Shown here: in pieces, positions 5,770-6,123 of the stretch
How positions within the stretch are numbered: the stretch's first letter is position 1
Layout of the letters: each line of letters opens with the position of its first letter
From: Pseudomonadota bacterium
Lineage (GTDB): Bacteria > Pseudomonadota > Alphaproteobacteria > Rhizobiales > Xanthobacteraceae
DNA length: 6,123 nucleotides
NCBI GenBank assembly: GCA_023433965.1
Contig: JAEYTQ010000411.1
Coordinates: forward strand, 1 to 6,123
Direction of reading: 5' to 3'
Position numbers and translations under genes: made by a program
The notes under the pieces: generated by a model
What the model saw: only the letters and a program-made list of their open reading frames with translations
Database searches by the model: none
What the model was told of the DNA's origin: nothing

Positions 5770-6123
5770 CTTGCGTTGCCCGACGGGCCAAACACGCAAG
5801 ATGCCGGTCAATCTGCATCGCGTAAAATATTCCGCTTTCCCGAAATTCGGAAACGACGTAGATGTTGCGGCAACCCGGCCTAAGAAAGAGGGGCGTATCG
5901 CGATCGTCACGAACGCGGGCCGGGCGGCGGTGGACGCGGATCACACCGGCGCGAACGGCTTCGCAGGGCGGGCAACTGTGAGCGAAGACCTCGCGTCATC
6001 GACGGGTGCGGTTCACGTACGGCAAAATCGTGTGGTCCTGGCGCCCGGGGTCTGTGCGCCAAGTGTTGCGGTGATGCGGCGGCCCGACCGGGCACGCGCA
6101 TCAGCCATCCGCAAGGCGACGGG
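5770..6123. repeat. Dispersed intergenic repeat of Bradyrhizobium type (runs off window)
   Basis: From about 5770 the sequence reads like a repeat I recall from many Bradyrhizobium and related genomes. Landmarks are the 'gcccgacgggc' palindrome (5778-5788), 'aaaatattccgctt' (5824-5837), 'cgaaattcggaaa' (5841-5853) and 'ggggcgtatcgcgatcgtca' (5890-5909), followed by a long GC-rich part that includes 'ctggcgcccgg' (6038-6048). These copies lie between genes and are often mis-annotated as small hypothetical proteins. On the plus strand an ATG at 5801 opens a frame with no stop through 6123 (107 codons), but it has no clear ribosome binding site and no recognisable domain, so I treat it as part of the repeat. 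The stretch otherwise shows no RNA gene. The exact left border, the full length and the repeat's mobility cannot be seen here. Family recognition is from memory and was not searched. Confidence 0.55.

Noticed and set aside
1..6123. CRISPR array, tRNA, rRNA, insertion sequence or transposase
   Set aside because: No regularly spaced repeats, no cloverleaf-like segment and no transposase motif were seen on either strand.

Overview
The window looks like chromosomal DNA of a high-GC alphaproteobacterium, most likely Bradyrhizobium or a close relative. This rests on GC-rich third codon positions, a FixJ-subfamily response regulator, Bradyrhizobium-style curlin-repeat proteins, and a right end that I recognise from memory as a dispersed intergenic repeat of Bradyrhizobiaceae. 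No database search was possible, so the genus is an inference.

Left part, minus strand (1-1420), read right to left: a FixJ/NarL-type response regulator (1420-779), a small exported curlin-repeat protein (646-245), and the start of a second exported curlin-repeat protein (130 to beyond the left edge). The last gene is short and cut by the edge. All three genes point the same way, with gaps of 132 and 114 bases. The two small proteins have Sec-type signal peptides and the Gln-x-Gly-x-x-Asn spacing of curli-type amyloid subunits. No CsgG, CsgE or CsgF secretion gene lies within the window.

Centre (1421-2015): a divergent intergenic region of about 595 bases with no convincing gene. Its macA-proximal part is AT-richer. 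It holds a cluster of TATCGA/TCGATA hexamers and a possible sigma-70-type promoter.

Right part, plus strand (2016-5752): a compact operon of a MacA-type membrane fusion protein, a MacB-type ATPase, a MacB-type permease and a small stand-alone LuxR-type HTH protein. The first three genes are joined by two 4-base ATGA stop/start overlaps, so they are probably translationally coupled. MacB is a single fused polypeptide in E. coli but is split here into ATPase and permease subunits. Together MacA and the two MacB parts should form an inner-membrane ABC exporter with a periplasmic adaptor. An outer-membrane TolC-like partner would have to come from elsewhere.

Right end (about 5770-6123): non-genic dispersed-repeat sequence carrying a fortuitous-looking open frame that runs off the window.

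The plausible overall picture is a cell-surface or export locus: amyloid-like secreted peptides beside a two-component-type regulator, divergent from an exporter operon that carries its own HTH regulator. A functional link between the two halves is a hypothesis from gene position only.
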